Origin: Parabacteroides chinchillae
GTDB lineage: Bacteria; Bacteroidota; Bacteroidia; Bacteroidales; Tannerellaceae
Direction of reading: 5' to 3'
Assembly: GCF_900108035.1 (NCBI RefSeq)
Contig: NZ_FNVS01000016.1
Span: 1 to 64,000, forward strand
DNA: 64,000 bases
Shown: in pieces, positions 26,003 through 36,100 of the stretch
How the letters are laid out: every line of letters starts with the position of its first letter
How positions within the stretch are numbered: the first letter of the stretch is position 1
Translations under genes and position numbers: made by a program
The notes under the pieces: model-generated
The model's database searches: none
Told to the model about the DNA's origin: nothing
Seen by the model: only the letters and a program-made list of their open reading frames with translations

Positions 26003-27349
26003 TCAGGCTAATGCAGAGGTGATAAACATATAAATCATCATACCTATAATATCGTTAGTAATCGTTATAAAAGGGCCGGTAGCCAGGGCTGGATCCACAT
26101 TCATCCGGTTCAATGTCATCGGCACAAGTGTCCCGAAGATACTGGCAAACATGACTACGGCAAATAAACTAAGTGACACAGACGCCGTAATAGCTCTGTC
26201 ACCCAGCATAAAAAAGTTATATATAAATACTACCAGACTGATAATGCTGGCGTTAATAAGCGAAACAACAGATTCTTTTAATATTTGCGAAACTATATGT
26301 CCTTCTTTCAATGTATTATTAGCTAAGCCTTGCACCACAATAGCAGAAGACTGTATTCCTACATTTCCGCCCGTACCACCGATCAACGGGATAAACAAAG
26401 CCATTTTAGGATTAGCCGCAAAACTACTCTCAAAGCCTCCCAGAATCACCGAATTTCCTAACCCGCCAATCATGCCGATAAGTAACCAAGGCAAGCGTGC
26501 AGCCGTTTGCATAAACACATTATCGGATGTCTCCACATCCTGGGAAATACCGGAAGCCAACTGGTACTCACGTTCATGTTGCTCGCGGATTTCATCCATT
26601 ACGTCATCAATAGTAATACGACCAACCAAACGTCCGATACTATCTACTACAGGCAACGCAACCAAGTCGTATTTCTCAATAGTCTGCGATACATCTTCAA
26701 TACTGTCACTTTCATGTACGGAGATCGGATCCTTCTTCATTACATGTTTGATCTTGGAAACAGAAGGATTGGTGATAAGCCGTTGCAAAGGCAAAACACC
26801 CTTCAGGCGTTCGTCGTCATCTATTACATATACGTAATAAATCTCGTCCATCTCTTCAGCCTGTTTACGCATTTCGTCAATACATTGGGGCATACTCCAA
26901 TTTTCGTTTACAACGATCATTTCAGTACCCATCAAACCTCCGGCCGTATCTTCGTCATATTTCAACAAGTCTACGATATCACCGGCCTGCTCAACATCTT
27001 TTATATGCGACAAGATTTCTTCCTGCGTGTCTTCATCCAATTCACGCATCAAATCAACTGCATCGTCGGTTTCCATGTTATCCACGAAACGCTTCGCAAT
27101 CAATTCACTCGGAAGTTCTTTCAGTAATTTATGACGGTCTTCTTCGTCAAGTTCCATCAACACGTCGGCTGCTTTGTCTCCGTCCATCAGCAGATAGAGA
27201 TAAATAGCTTCCCGAAGATTCAGTTCCTGATATAATTCGGCAATATCTGCAGGATATAATTCGTGCAACAATTCGCGCGCTTTATCATCTTCTTTCCGTT
27301 CGATGATATTTTTCAGGTTCTCGATGTATTCTTTCGTTAATTCAATCAT
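26003..27349 (-). CDS. mgtE: MgtE-family magnesium transporter
   Basis: This 448-residue protein has the full MgtE layout: an N-terminal helical domain (about 1-125, with LMDGDKAADVLMELDEEDR), tandem CBS domains (about 130-255), a plug helix and five transmembrane helices. The pore signature FIPLIGGTGGNVGIQSSA is near residue 315. Acidic residues in the cytosolic domain gate the channel by intracellular Mg2+ in characterised homologues. It lies 18 bases downstream of rsmA on the same strand, so co-transcription is likely. Confidence 0.95.
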   Translation of the reverse strand: MIELTKEYIENLKNIIERKEDDKARELLHELYPADIAELYQELNLREAIYLYLLMDGDKAADVLMELDEEDRHKLLKELPSELIAKRFVDNMETDDAVDLMRELDEDTQEEILSHIKDVEQAGDIVDLLKYDEDTAGGLMGTEMIVVNENWSMPQCIDEMRKQAEEMDEIYYVYVIDDDERLKGVLPLQRLITNPSVSKIKHVMKKDPISVHESDSIEDVSQTIEKYDLVALPVVDSIGRLVGRITIDDVMDEIREQHEREYQLASGISQDVETSDNVFMQTAARLPWLLIGMIGGLGNSVILGGFESSFAANPKMALFIPLIGGTGGNVGIQSSAIVVQGLANNTLKEGHIVSQILKESVVSLINASIISLVVFIYNFFMLGDRAITASVSLSLFAVVMFASIFGTLVPMTLNRMNVDPALATGPFITITNDIIGMMIYMFITSALA

Positions 27350-27367
27350 GGCAACGTGTTGTTTCTT

Positions 27368-28171
27368 CTATCGGGCAGGGGTTATCCGGCCAAGCACATT
27401 ATTCTTTTGACAAATCAGGGTAAGCTCTACAAACTGTTCTACAGAAAGTTGTTCGGGGCGCTTATCAAAAATAGGCAATACATAATCCGGACAATCTTTG
27501 CCTAAAAGAGGTTTCATTGAATTGCGCAGCGTTTTGCGACGTTGGTTAAAAGAGGTCTTGACAACGGTTTTAAACAATTTCTCATCGCATCCTAATTCCT
27601 TCCGGTTATTACGCACCATACGCAAAACGGCGCTTTTCACCTTTGGGGGCGGATCGAAAACATATTCGCTGACTGTAAACAGATAACTTACATCATACCA
27701 TGCCTGCAATAATACACTTAATATGCCATATGTCTTGCTACCCGGACCGGCAGCCAAGCGTTCGGCCACTTCTTTCTGCAACATTCCGGAACAACAAGGT
27801 ACTTGTTCTTTATAATCAAGAACCTTAAAAAATATCTGGCTGGATATATTATACGGATAATTTCCAATCACACAAAACGGCCCTGAGAAGAGTTTGGAAA
27901 GGTCCAACTTCAGAAAATCATCTCCTATAATGCGCCCTCGCAAAGCAGGAAAATTCTGTTCCAAATAAGCTACCGATTCCCGGTCAAGTTCCACAACTGT
28001 AAGATCTTGCCCTGCTTCCAGCAAGAACTGGGTAAGCACTCCCATACCAGGACCTATCTCCAATATCGGTGTACCTTTATAGTCGGCTACTGTATCAGCA
28101 ATACGCTGGGCAATTTGCAAATCTTTAAGGAAATGTTGTCCTAATGCCTTTTTCGGTTTAACTAATCTCAT
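27368..28171 (-). CDS. rsmA: 16S rRNA (adenine(1518)-N(6)/adenine(1519)-N(6))-dimethyltransferase
   Basis: The protein has 267 residues from the Met at 28171 (MRLVKPKKALGQHFLKD), which matches the conserved KsgA start; the longer open frame adds 24 residues that do not look conserved. Motifs are LEIGPGMGVLTQ near 40 (SAM binding), IGNYPYNISSQIF near 105 (the NPPY-like catalytic motif, here NYPY) and FNQRRKTLRNSM near 212. It dimethylates two adjacent adenines in helix 45 of 16S rRNA. It is divergent from a membrane protein gene. Confidence 0.95.
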   Translation of the reverse strand: MRLVKPKKALGQHFLKDLQIAQRIADTVADYKGTPILEIGPGMGVLTQFLLEAGQDLTVVELDRESVAYLEQNFPALRGRIIGDDFLKLDLSKLFSGPFCVIGNYPYNISSQIFFKVLDYKEQVPCCSGMLQKEVAERLAAGPGSKTYGILSVLLQAWYDVSYLFTVSEYVFDPPPKVKSAVLRMVRNNRKELGCDEKLFKTVVKTSFNQRRKTLRNSMKPLLGKDCPDYVLPIFDKRPEQLSVEQFVELTLICQKNNVLGRITPAR

Positions 28172-28213
28172 CCAGTTATTTAATAGATTGTGTTTCGTAT
28201 CTAAATAATATTG

Positions 28214-28221
28214 TATCTTTG
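28214..28221 (+). promoter_or_regulatory. -7 promoter element of the flippase-like gene
   Basis: TATCTTTG matches TAnnTTTG and leaves about 45 bases before the ATG at 28268. That supports this ATG over the upstream reading that would start inside the promoter. Confidence 0.5.
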
Positions 28222-28267
28222 CAGACGCACAAAAATACAACAAATTATTAAAAGAACCCTACGTGTA

Positions 28268-29281
28268 ATGGATTTTAAAGGCATTCTACGCACGATTCTT
28301 AAGATATGCTTACCTCTGGTTTTCGGCTGTTTGCTGCTCTGGTTTTTATATCGAAAGATGGATGTCAGTGAGATATGGAGAGTAGTAAAAGAAGGTGTCC
28401 GTTATGACATAATCTTGTTTTCCTTATTATTCGGCCTTGCTGCCAATATAATACGCGGTCTCCGATGGGGATTGCTGATCAGTTCGCTGGGCGAGCGGTT
28501 CAAGATGAGCAACGTTATCTATGCCGTATTAGGTAATTATGCTGTAAACCTCGTACTGCCCCGCGTCGGGGAAGTATGGCGTTGTGGTGTGATTACGAAA
28601 TACGACAAGATTCCATTCTCCAAATTGCTGGGCACCCTGTTAATAGACCGTGTAAGCGATACAATCATGGTCGGGCTTATTACCTTGATGATATTCATCT
28701 TCAACATTAATTTCTTCACGAGTTTCTTTGCCAAGAACCCGGCACTGCTTGACGGCTTCCAATCTATGTTCAATTCTATCTGGATTTATGTGATTCTGAT
28801 AGTTTTTTGCGTCGGAATTTGGTTTATATTCACTTATATGAGTAACTTTACGCTGGTACAGAAAGCGAAGACCCTGTTGTTGAATGTTTGGGAAGGGATG
28901 AAAAGCATCTGGCTGATGAAACACAAAGTTCGTTTCTTGTTGGAGACAGTGCTTATCTGGGCTGGCTATTTCTGTTATTTCTATATCACGTTTTATGCAT
29001 TCGATTTTACCCGCGACTTGGGAGTTTCCGTCGGATTAATAGCATTTACGATGAGTAGTATAGGCGTTGCCGTTCCGGTACAGGGAGGCATCGGTCCGTG
29101 GCACTTCATGGTTATTGCAACATTAGTTTGTTTCGGGGTAAACGAGAGTGACGCTGCAGCTTTTGCATTAGTCGTACACACTGTACAGACGGTATGGACA
29201 GGGCTTTGTGGTTTGTTTGGCGTAATAGCATTGCCGCTAACCAACAAAGGAACACAAAAAACAGCTGTTGTTTCAGAATGA
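28268..29281 (+). CDS. Lysylphosphatidylglycerol synthase-like transmembrane protein (UPF0104 family)
   Basis: The protein has 337 residues from the ATG at 28268; an upstream alternative adds 19 residues that overlap the promoter. About eight hydrophobic helices and the segment NYAVNLVLPRVGEVWRCG near 96 fit the membrane domain shared with MprF flippases, without the aminoacyl-transfer domain. The likely role is lipid or lipid-linked substrate movement, but no substrate is known. The pepD gene follows after 49 bases. Confidence 0.82.
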   Translation: MDFKGILRTILKICLPLVFGCLLLWFLYRKMDVSEIWRVVKEGVRYDIILFSLLFGLAANIIRGLRWGLLISSLGERFKMSNVIYAVLGNYAVNLVLPRVGEVWRCGVITKYDKIPFSKLLGTLLIDRVSDTIMVGLITLMIFIFNINFFTSFFAKNPALLDGFQSMFNSIWIYVILIVFCVGIWFIFTYMSNFTLVQKAKTLLLNVWEGMKSIWLMKHKVRFLLETVLIWAGYFCYFYITFYAFDFTRDLGVSVGLIAFTMSSIGVAVPVQGGIGPWHFMVIATLVCFGVNESDAAAFALVVHTVQTVWTGLCGLFGVIALPLTNKGTQKTAVVSE

Positions 29282-29330
29282 ATACAATCATGTATTAAAT
29301 AAGAGTTATAAACTTAAATCAGTAACTTCT

Positions 29331-30785
29331 ATGTCAGCAGAAATCAAAAATCTATTACCAAAGCATGTATGGGGTTATTTCTATGACCTTACACAAATTC
29401 CTCGTCCAACCGGACACATGGAGGCCGTAACCCGTTATGTAGTCGAATTTGGAAAAAGCTTGGGATTAGAAACCCTGCAGGACGAAGTAGGAAATGTTTT
29501 GATCCGCAAACCGGCTACTTCCGGAAGAGAAGGACACAAGACCGTTACTTTGCAGGCACATCTCGATATGGTTCCGCAAAAAAATGCATCAGTAAAACAT
29601 AACTTCATTACTGACCCTATAGATGCTTACATAGACGGAGACTGGGTAAAAGCTCATGAAACGACATTAGGAGCAGACAATGGGATAGGGGCATCATTCG
29701 CTATGGCGGCACTAGCCGATAACTCTTTACAACACGGTCCTTTGGAAGCACTCTTTACCATAGACGAAGAAGAAGGCATGGATGGAGCAGTCGGGCTGAA
29801 ATCCGGTTTCCTGAAAGGCAATATTCTGTTAAACTGCGATTCGGAAGAAGAAGGAGAGTTGTTTGTAGGTTGCGCCGGTGGTGCAGACCTGAATATCTCT
29901 TTCCAATTTAAAGAAGATCAATATATACCGGAAGGCGATACAGCCGTTAAATTAAGCCTGACCGGATTAAAAGGCGGACATTCCGGTGTAGATATCCACC
30001 TGGGACGGGCAAACGCCAACAAATTAATGTTCCGGTTCCTGAAAGAAGCTGTCTGCGATTATGGAGCACGTTTATCTTCCATTGAAGGAGGCTCCTTACG
30101 CAATGCCATTCCACGTGAAGCATTTGCCACGATAACAATTCCGGGAGATAATGTAGAATCCCTTTGGGAATTGATAGCAGACTACCAGGACACTTTCCGT
30201 ACCGAATACAAAGGTATAGAAGACAATATAAGTTTTGTGGCTGAAATGACAGATATGCCGTCAACTCTGATCCCGGAAGAAATTCAAGACGATTTGATCA
30301 ACGCTATCGAAGGATGCCAGAACGGTGTCATCAGCATGCTGCATGATTTCCCCGGCACAGTGGAATCATCATCCAATCTGGCAATTGTGCATACAGCTAA
30401 CGAATTGATCGAGATAAAGATATTAGTAAGAAGTTCTTCCGAAAGCCGTAAATATGCTGTTTGTTCCAGCCTGGAAAGCATCTTTGCCCTGGCCGGTGCA
30501 AAAGTGGAATATGGCGGAGCCTACAATGGATGGCAACCCAACATAGACTCACCTGTCCTGAATCTGATGGAGAAAGTATATCAGGATTTATACGGTAAAA
30601 AACCATCGGTAAAGGTTATGCATGCCGGTCTCGAATGCGGCATCATACAGGGAGCATATCCGGAAATGGACATGATTTCCATCGGGCCGGACTTACAACA
30701 TCCCCACTCTCCTGACGAGCGCGTCAGCATTTCATCCGTACAACGGGTTTGGGAATTTATAAAGGCTACATTAGAAAGAATCTGA
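29331..30785 (+). CDS. pepD: Aminoacyl-histidine dipeptidase (M20 peptidase)
   Basis: The protein has 484 residues from the ATG at 29331 (MSAEIKNLLPKHVWGYF), the usual PepD start. Metal-binding motifs of the M20 family are visible: LQAHLDMVP near 78-86 (His, Asp), GADNGIG near 118-124, and EEEGMDGAVG near 148 with the catalytic Glu pair. HAGLECG is near 437. It cleaves dipeptides such as carnosine in the cytoplasm with zinc. Nothing unusual is seen. The gene is followed by a long repeat-rich gap. Confidence 0.94.
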   Translation: MSAEIKNLLPKHVWGYFYDLTQIPRPTGHMEAVTRYVVEFGKSLGLETLQDEVGNVLIRKPATSGREGHKTVTLQAHLDMVPQKNASVKHNFITDPIDAYIDGDWVKAHETTLGADNGIGASFAMAALADNSLQHGPLEALFTIDEEEGMDGAVGLKSGFLKGNILLNCDSEEEGELFVGCAGGADLNISFQFKEDQYIPEGDTAVKLSLTGLKGGHSGVDIHLGRANANKLMFRFLKEAVCDYGARLSSIEGGSLRNAIPREAFATITIPGDNVESLWELIADYQDTFRTEYKGIEDNISFVAEMTDMPSTLIPEEIQDDLINAIEGCQNGVISMLHDFPGTVESSSNLAIVHTANELIEIKILVRSSSESRKYAVCSSLESIFALAGAKVEYGGAYNGWQPNIDSPVLNLMEKVYQDLYGKKPSVKVMHAGLECGIIQGAYPEMDMISIGPDLQHPHSPDERVSISSVQRVWEFIKATLERI

Positions 30786-31840
30786 CTCTTTCCGGAATTA
30801 TCAAGGAAACATGTCTAAAAGCTAATATTGAACGCAGATGATGCAGAACACACAGAATATCGCAGATTTTTATTAATAATCAGTAAGGTCTGCGTTTATC
30901 TGTGCCTTGCCTGCACCATCTGTACCCTTTTTAGTTGCCTACCTTTCCTCATAGGTTGCTTACCCTATTCAATTTAGCAGCTTACCTAAAAAGTATCAGA
31001 TCATAGTCTCAATAAAGGGATATTTAAGGGTTCACTTTGTCTCCTTCTGTCACCTCCTTCGGGGGGGGAGTATTCCAAAACGTGAAAAATATCTATAGAC
31101 ATTCTACACAAGTATACAATTTGCTAATATAGACAATATTACAACACATCAACACATTTTTCAAACTCCTAAAACAGTCAATGCGGATTTCATTTTAACA
31201 CTTCCGCAAACACTTTCCCTGATGCTTGAATAAGCTGTTTATTGCATACAAATGACATAGAATTCCCAGAAAGAAATTTGGCTAAAGCCAATCAAGATAG
31301 ATATTCCTTTAATCCGTCAGCTGAAGCAGACGGCAATTGAGCTTAGGCTAAAGCCATAAAAGAACAGACCATATCGGCCATCCCTAAAGAAAGCTGCGCT
31401 TAGCCTAGCTTTCTTGTTAGCGGCATCAGCGGCCGGGCGTTAAACGCAGGTAAAAGACGCAGCGACGAAACCAGCGGCTGTCTGAGCGAAGCGAGTTCCG
31501 CTGGTTCAGCGAAGTCTTTTGCCGAAGTAGCCCGGACGGTGTAGCCTTGACCTTTTGGTTACTTTTGGGTCAAGCCAAAAGTGACAAAAACGTTCGCAGG
31601 AAGCACTAAAGCGTTACAGGTATGATTTTGAGACAGCGGTGAAATAATATAGAATCAATATCAGATCGTTTTGCAATTTGGGGATAAGCCCCGAAGAAGG
31701 TGACAAGGTGGGAGACATATCCAAAGTCTGTATTTGTGTAATACGGGACTCTGAAACCATTGCAAATAGACAGCATTAAAAATCATGTTAATAAACGTAA
31801 GTGCTTCTCTAAGAATATCGGTCAAATTTAAAATTTATTG
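30786..31840. repeat. Gene-free stretch of about 1.05 kb full of palindromic intergenic repeats
   Basis: No credible coding frame is present. Elements seen in order: a CGCAGAT...GTCTGCG inverted pair (about 30873-30897); TGTCACCTCCTTCGGGG at 31048-31064, whose near-complement CCCCGAAGAAGGTGACA is at 31689-31705; TGGCTAAAGCCA (31279-31290) and AGGCTAAAGCC (about 31346-31356) flanking a CCGTC/GACGG hairpin (31314-31333); AAGAAAGCT/AGCTTTCTT (31387-31395, 31407-31415); AACCAGCGG/CCGCTGGTT (31469-31477, 31498-31506); and a TTTTGGTTACTTTTGG/CCAAAAGTGACAAAA hairpin (about 31553-31590). Several resemble repeats I associate with Bacteroidota intergenic regions, which is from memory and unchecked. Confidence 0.7.
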
Positions 31841-31848
31841 TACTTTTG
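31841..31848 (+). promoter_or_regulatory. -7 promoter element of rex
   Basis: TACTTTTG, an exact TAnnTTTG match, lies 25 bases upstream of the rex ATG at 31873. Confidence 0.55.
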
Positions 31849-31872
31849 TGCTCTTACATTAAATATATAGCA

Positions 31873-32523
31873 ATGGCCAGCGATGAAATGAAAGAAATTT
31901 GGAAAATCCCGGAACCCACACTCAGAAGATTGCCGTGGTATCTCGCCTTTGTAAAACTGATGAAAGGGAAAGGGGAAACATTTGTGTCGTCTACTCAAAT
32001 TGCCAAAGAAATTAATGTAGACGCCAGCCAGGTTGCTAAAGATCTGTCATTTGTAAACATATCGGGAAAAACCAGAGTCGGTTACGATATAAATGCACTG
32101 GTAGACGTTTTGGAAGACTTTCTGGGCTTCACGGTGCAACACAAAGCTTTCCTTTTCGGTGTAGGAAGCCTGGGAGCAGCGTTATTACACGACTCCGGTC
32201 TGAATCAATACGGATTGGAAATAGTGGCAGGTTTCGACGTCCGCCCCGAACTGGCCGGATCACGCATTCACGGCATCCCTGTATTCCATATCGATGATTT
32301 TCCTGCCAAACAAAAGGAATACGGAGCAACAATCGGCATTATTACGGTTCCTGTTGAAAAGGCACAAGAGGTTACCGAACAAATCATTGCCGGAGGAATC
32401 AAGGCTCTCTGGAATTTTACACCTTTCCGTATCCGCGTACCGGAACATATCGTGGTACAAAATACTTCCATGTATGCACATTTAGCGGTTATGTTCAACC
32501 GGATGAATTCAATAAATCACTAA
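31873..32523 (+). CDS. rex: Redox-sensing transcriptional repressor Rex
   Basis: The protein has 216 residues from the ATG at 31873. An N-terminal winged helix (PEPTLRRLPWYL, then VSSTQIAKEINVDASQVAKDL at about 37-57) is followed by an NAD(H)-binding Rossmann domain (LFGVGSLGAALL near 93) and a C-terminal swapped helix. Rex releases DNA when NADH/NAD+ rises and controls fermentation genes in anaerobes. It heads a run of same-strand genes through ispF. The FAH-family gene starts two bases after its stop. Confidence 0.95.
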   Translation: MASDEMKEIWKIPEPTLRRLPWYLAFVKLMKGKGETFVSSTQIAKEINVDASQVAKDLSFVNISGKTRVGYDINALVDVLEDFLGFTVQHKAFLFGVGSLGAALLHDSGLNQYGLEIVAGFDVRPELAGSRIHGIPVFHIDDFPAKQKEYGATIGIITVPVEKAQEVTEQIIAGGIKALWNFTPFRIRVPEHIVVQNTSMYAHLAVMFNRMNSINH

Positions 32524-32525
32524 AA

Positions 32526-33140
32526 ATGAAAATTATTGCTGTAGGAATGAATTATGCAGCCCACAATAAAGAGCTACATCATTCGTTAGAATTATCAGAA
32601 CCTACGATCTTTATGAAATCAGATTCGTCTCTTTTGAAAGACGGGAAACCTTTTTTTATTCCCGATTTCTCGTCCGAGATTCATTATGAAACGGAAATTG
32701 TAATAAAGATAAACAGGCTGGGTAAGAATATTGCCGAACGGTTTGCACATCGTTACTACGATGAAGTAACAGTCGGCATCGATTTTACCGCGCGCGATTT
32801 GCAAAACAAATTACGGGCAGAAGGACTACCTTGGGAAATCAGCAAAGCATTCGACAACTCGGCCGCAGTAGGAACGTTTATCCCGTTGGATAGAGCAGGT
32901 GATATTGACCGCATTCCTTTCCATCTGGAAATAAACGGACAGAAAGTTCAGGAAGGCAATACGTCGGATATGCTTTTCTCTGTAGACAAAATTGTTGCTT
33001 ACGTTAGCCGTTTCTTCACATTGAAAATAGGGGACCTGATTTATACGGGAACTCCCGTCGGTGTAGGACCGGTTAAGATTGATGACCATCTGCAAGGATA
33101 TATCGGCGAACGGAAATTGCTGGACTTCTATGTACGGTAA
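32526..33140 (+). CDS. Fumarylacetoacetate hydrolase (FAH) family protein
   Basis: This 204-residue protein has the FAH fold signatures HYETEIVIKI near 52 (metal-binding Glu residues), VGIDFTARDLQ near 83, and the C-terminal LKIGDLIYTGTPVGVGPVK near 166. The family includes hydrolases, isomerases and oxaloacetate decarboxylases acting on beta-keto acids. Length suits the short bacterial form. The substrate cannot be assigned. It lies between rex and porU with gaps of 2 and 10 bases, so it is probably in one transcript with them. Confidence 0.88.
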   Translation: MKIIAVGMNYAAHNKELHHSLELSEPTIFMKSDSSLLKDGKPFFIPDFSSEIHYETEIVIKINRLGKNIAERFAHRYYDEVTVGIDFTARDLQNKLRAEGLPWEISKAFDNSAAVGTFIPLDRAGDIDRIPFHLEINGQKVQEGNTSDMLFSVDKIVAYVSRFFTLKIGDLIYTGTPVGVGPVKIDDHLQGYIGERKLLDFYVR

Positions 33141-33150
33141 TAACTGATTT

Positions 33151-36100
33151 ATGTTACGAACTATATACACATTACTGATAAGTCTTTGCTTCTTGTCCTC
33201 TGCATGGGCAGGCAGCGATCGCTATACATCCAGTTCCGTTTTATCACAAGGGAAATGGGTTAAGATAAAAATAAAGGAAAACGGGATGTACAAGCTCTCT
33301 TTTTCCGACTTAAAGAACATGGGCTTCTCCGATCCTTCAAAAGTTTCCGTCCACGGTTACGGAGGATGGATCATGGATGAAGACTTCCGTAAACCTTACC
33401 TGGACGACCTTCCTACTGTTCCCGTTTACAAAGGAACAGACTACCTGCTTTTTTATGGCAAGGGGGTACGTAAATGGGAATATGACTCAGGAAGCGGAAC
33501 TTTTGCACACACCAACAATCCGTATTCACTATACGGATGTTACTTCCTGACAGATAATACAGAAACAAAAGAAATGACAACTGCTGCCTCCGGTGAAGGA
33601 GCAACATTAGTTGTCAATACTTTTGACGATTATGTTGTCCATGAAGAAGATCTTATATCGGTCAATAAATCCGGACGGGACTTATTTGGTGAATCTTTCA
33701 GCCTGACACGTACAAAAACCCTGTCGATGCCCTCCATTCCGGGTATCACTAATGATGACGCAAAAGTCACAATGCGCTTCATCGCCAGAGGAGCTTCAAG
33801 TGCGGGAAAGGCAACATTAAGTATTAGTAATCAAGATCTGCTAAACTTAACGATTCCTGCAGCCAATGGTTATAACTATCCGGAATATATAAAAGCCATA
33901 GCCAGAACCGGCACTGCTACATGGACAGGAGATAAAAGTGAGTCACCAAAAGTCACTGTTAGTTATAACCCAAGCGGACATACAAACGTACACCTCGATT
34001 ACATCAGGCTACAAGTAAAACGTACTCTACAACCCTATGGAGCAAGTACACTTTTCCGTAGCTTGGCATCTAAGGGGAATACCACCCGTTTCGTCATCAA
34101 AAATGCAAATGCAAGTACTTTGGTATTTGATATAACAGACAGCCAAAATCCACAACGAGTGGAAACTTCATTAAACGGCACAGAACTTTCATTCACCATT
34201 CCACAAGGAGAGTTACGGGAATTTGCATTGGTACAACCGGACAAAACTTTTCCCAGCTATGAAAGAGCCAATGGCTATGTTGCTGCACAAGATTTGCACA
34301 AGTTAGGACAAACAGATATGGTGATTATAGCAGCTCCTACCCTCAAAAGCCAGGCAGAACGTCTGGCGGAAGAACACCGCCAACGCGATAACCTGACTGT
34401 AGAAGTGGTAGAACCGGAAAAGATATATAACGAATTTTCGAGCGGTACACCGGATGCCACAGCCATCCGCCGTTTCATGAAAATGTTTTACGACCGCAGC
34501 ACTTCTGAAACGGATGCGCCCAAATATTTATTACTATTTGGCGATGGTGTCTACGATAACCGTTTTCTTTGTGAAGACCTGAAAGACATACCTCAGGAAA
34601 ACATGTTACTCACCTATCAATCCACTAATTCCCTTGACATAAACTCTTACGTAACAGAAGATTATTTCGGTTTTCTGGAAGATCAATCGGGCAGCTATTT
34701 ATCAAATGATAAATTACAGATAGGAATTGGGCGCTTCCCCGTACGCACAGTAGAAGAAGCCACCCTGATGGTCGATAAAACAATTGCCTACATGAACAAT
34801 ACACAATTCGGTTCATGGAAAAACAAAGTTGCTTTTATTGCAGATGACGGAAACAATGCCGATACATTTACGACAAATCATATGAATCAGGCAAATAAGG
34901 AAGCCGATTATATTGAAGGAAACCACCCGGAATTTCTTGTCAACAAAATATTCCTTGACGCTTACAAGAAAGATCATAGCGGGCAAAGCTCCTATCCCGA
35001 TGTAAACAAGAAGATTCAACAGCTTCTGAAAAGCGGGTTAATGTTGATTAATTACACAGGGCACGGAGGCACAGAAGCTTTAGCCGATGAACATGTAATA
35101 ACACAAAGCGACATCAATCAGTCCACCTATACCAATCTGCCTTTATGGATTACGGCTACCTGCGACTTTACCCGGTTCGATGCCCCAACCACATCTGCAG
35201 GCGAAAGTGTTTTCCTGAATAAAAAAAGCGGAGGTATAGCTTTGTTCTCCACAACAAGAGTTGTTTTATCCGGCCCGAATTTCAATATCAACATGGAATT
35301 GCTTGCCAATTTATTTGAAAAAGAAAACGGACGGCGTATAACATTGGGAGACGTGATTAAAATAACCAAACGCAATCTGGGGAATGATTCCAACAAGCTT
35401 AATTTCCTGTTGGTTGGAGACCCCGCCATGAAACTGAGTTATCCGGAATACCATGCAAAAGTGACATCCGTCAATGGCGAACCGGTTGACGGTTCTCCTA
35501 TTATTTTAAAAGCATTACAAAAAGTCACTGTAGAAGGAGAAATCACTACTCCCAACGGAGAAAAAGCCGAGGATTTCACAGGAATAGTAAATCCGACGGT
35601 GTTAGACAGTAAGCGTACAATTACAACACTGGATAATAACAATATAGGACAGACGTTTTCTTTTACCGACTATCCGAACACGATATTTATAGGAAATGAT
35701 TCCGTACGCAACGGCAAGTTCAGCTTCACCTTCACCGTACCCAAAGATATTTCCTATTCAAACGATTATGGTAAAATGAACCTATATGCTTCCGACGAAA
35801 CAAAAGGGACAGAAGCGCAAGGGTCTTTTATCAACTTCATTGTAGGAGGAACATCTGATGACACGGAAAAAGACACAGAAGGCCCGGAAATCAAAGCCCT
35901 GTATTTGAACGACTCCACTTTCACGGATGGAGGACAAGTAAACACGACTCCTTTATTTGTTGCCCAACTTTGGGATAAAAGCGGTGTTAATATCACCGGC
36001 AACAGCGTAGGGCATGACATCACACTGACAATCGACAACCAATCCGCTTTAAATTATAACCTGAACAGTTATTATGAGTCTGTTCCGGGTAAAGAGGGCG

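Noticed and set aside
26151-27127. Two long plus-strand open frames opposite mgtE
   Set aside because: mgtE shows all family motifs in the other direction; these are shadows.
31040-31720. CRISPR array in the repeat-rich gap
   Set aside because: The repeats are single or paired hairpins of differing sequence without regular spacers, and no cas genes are near.
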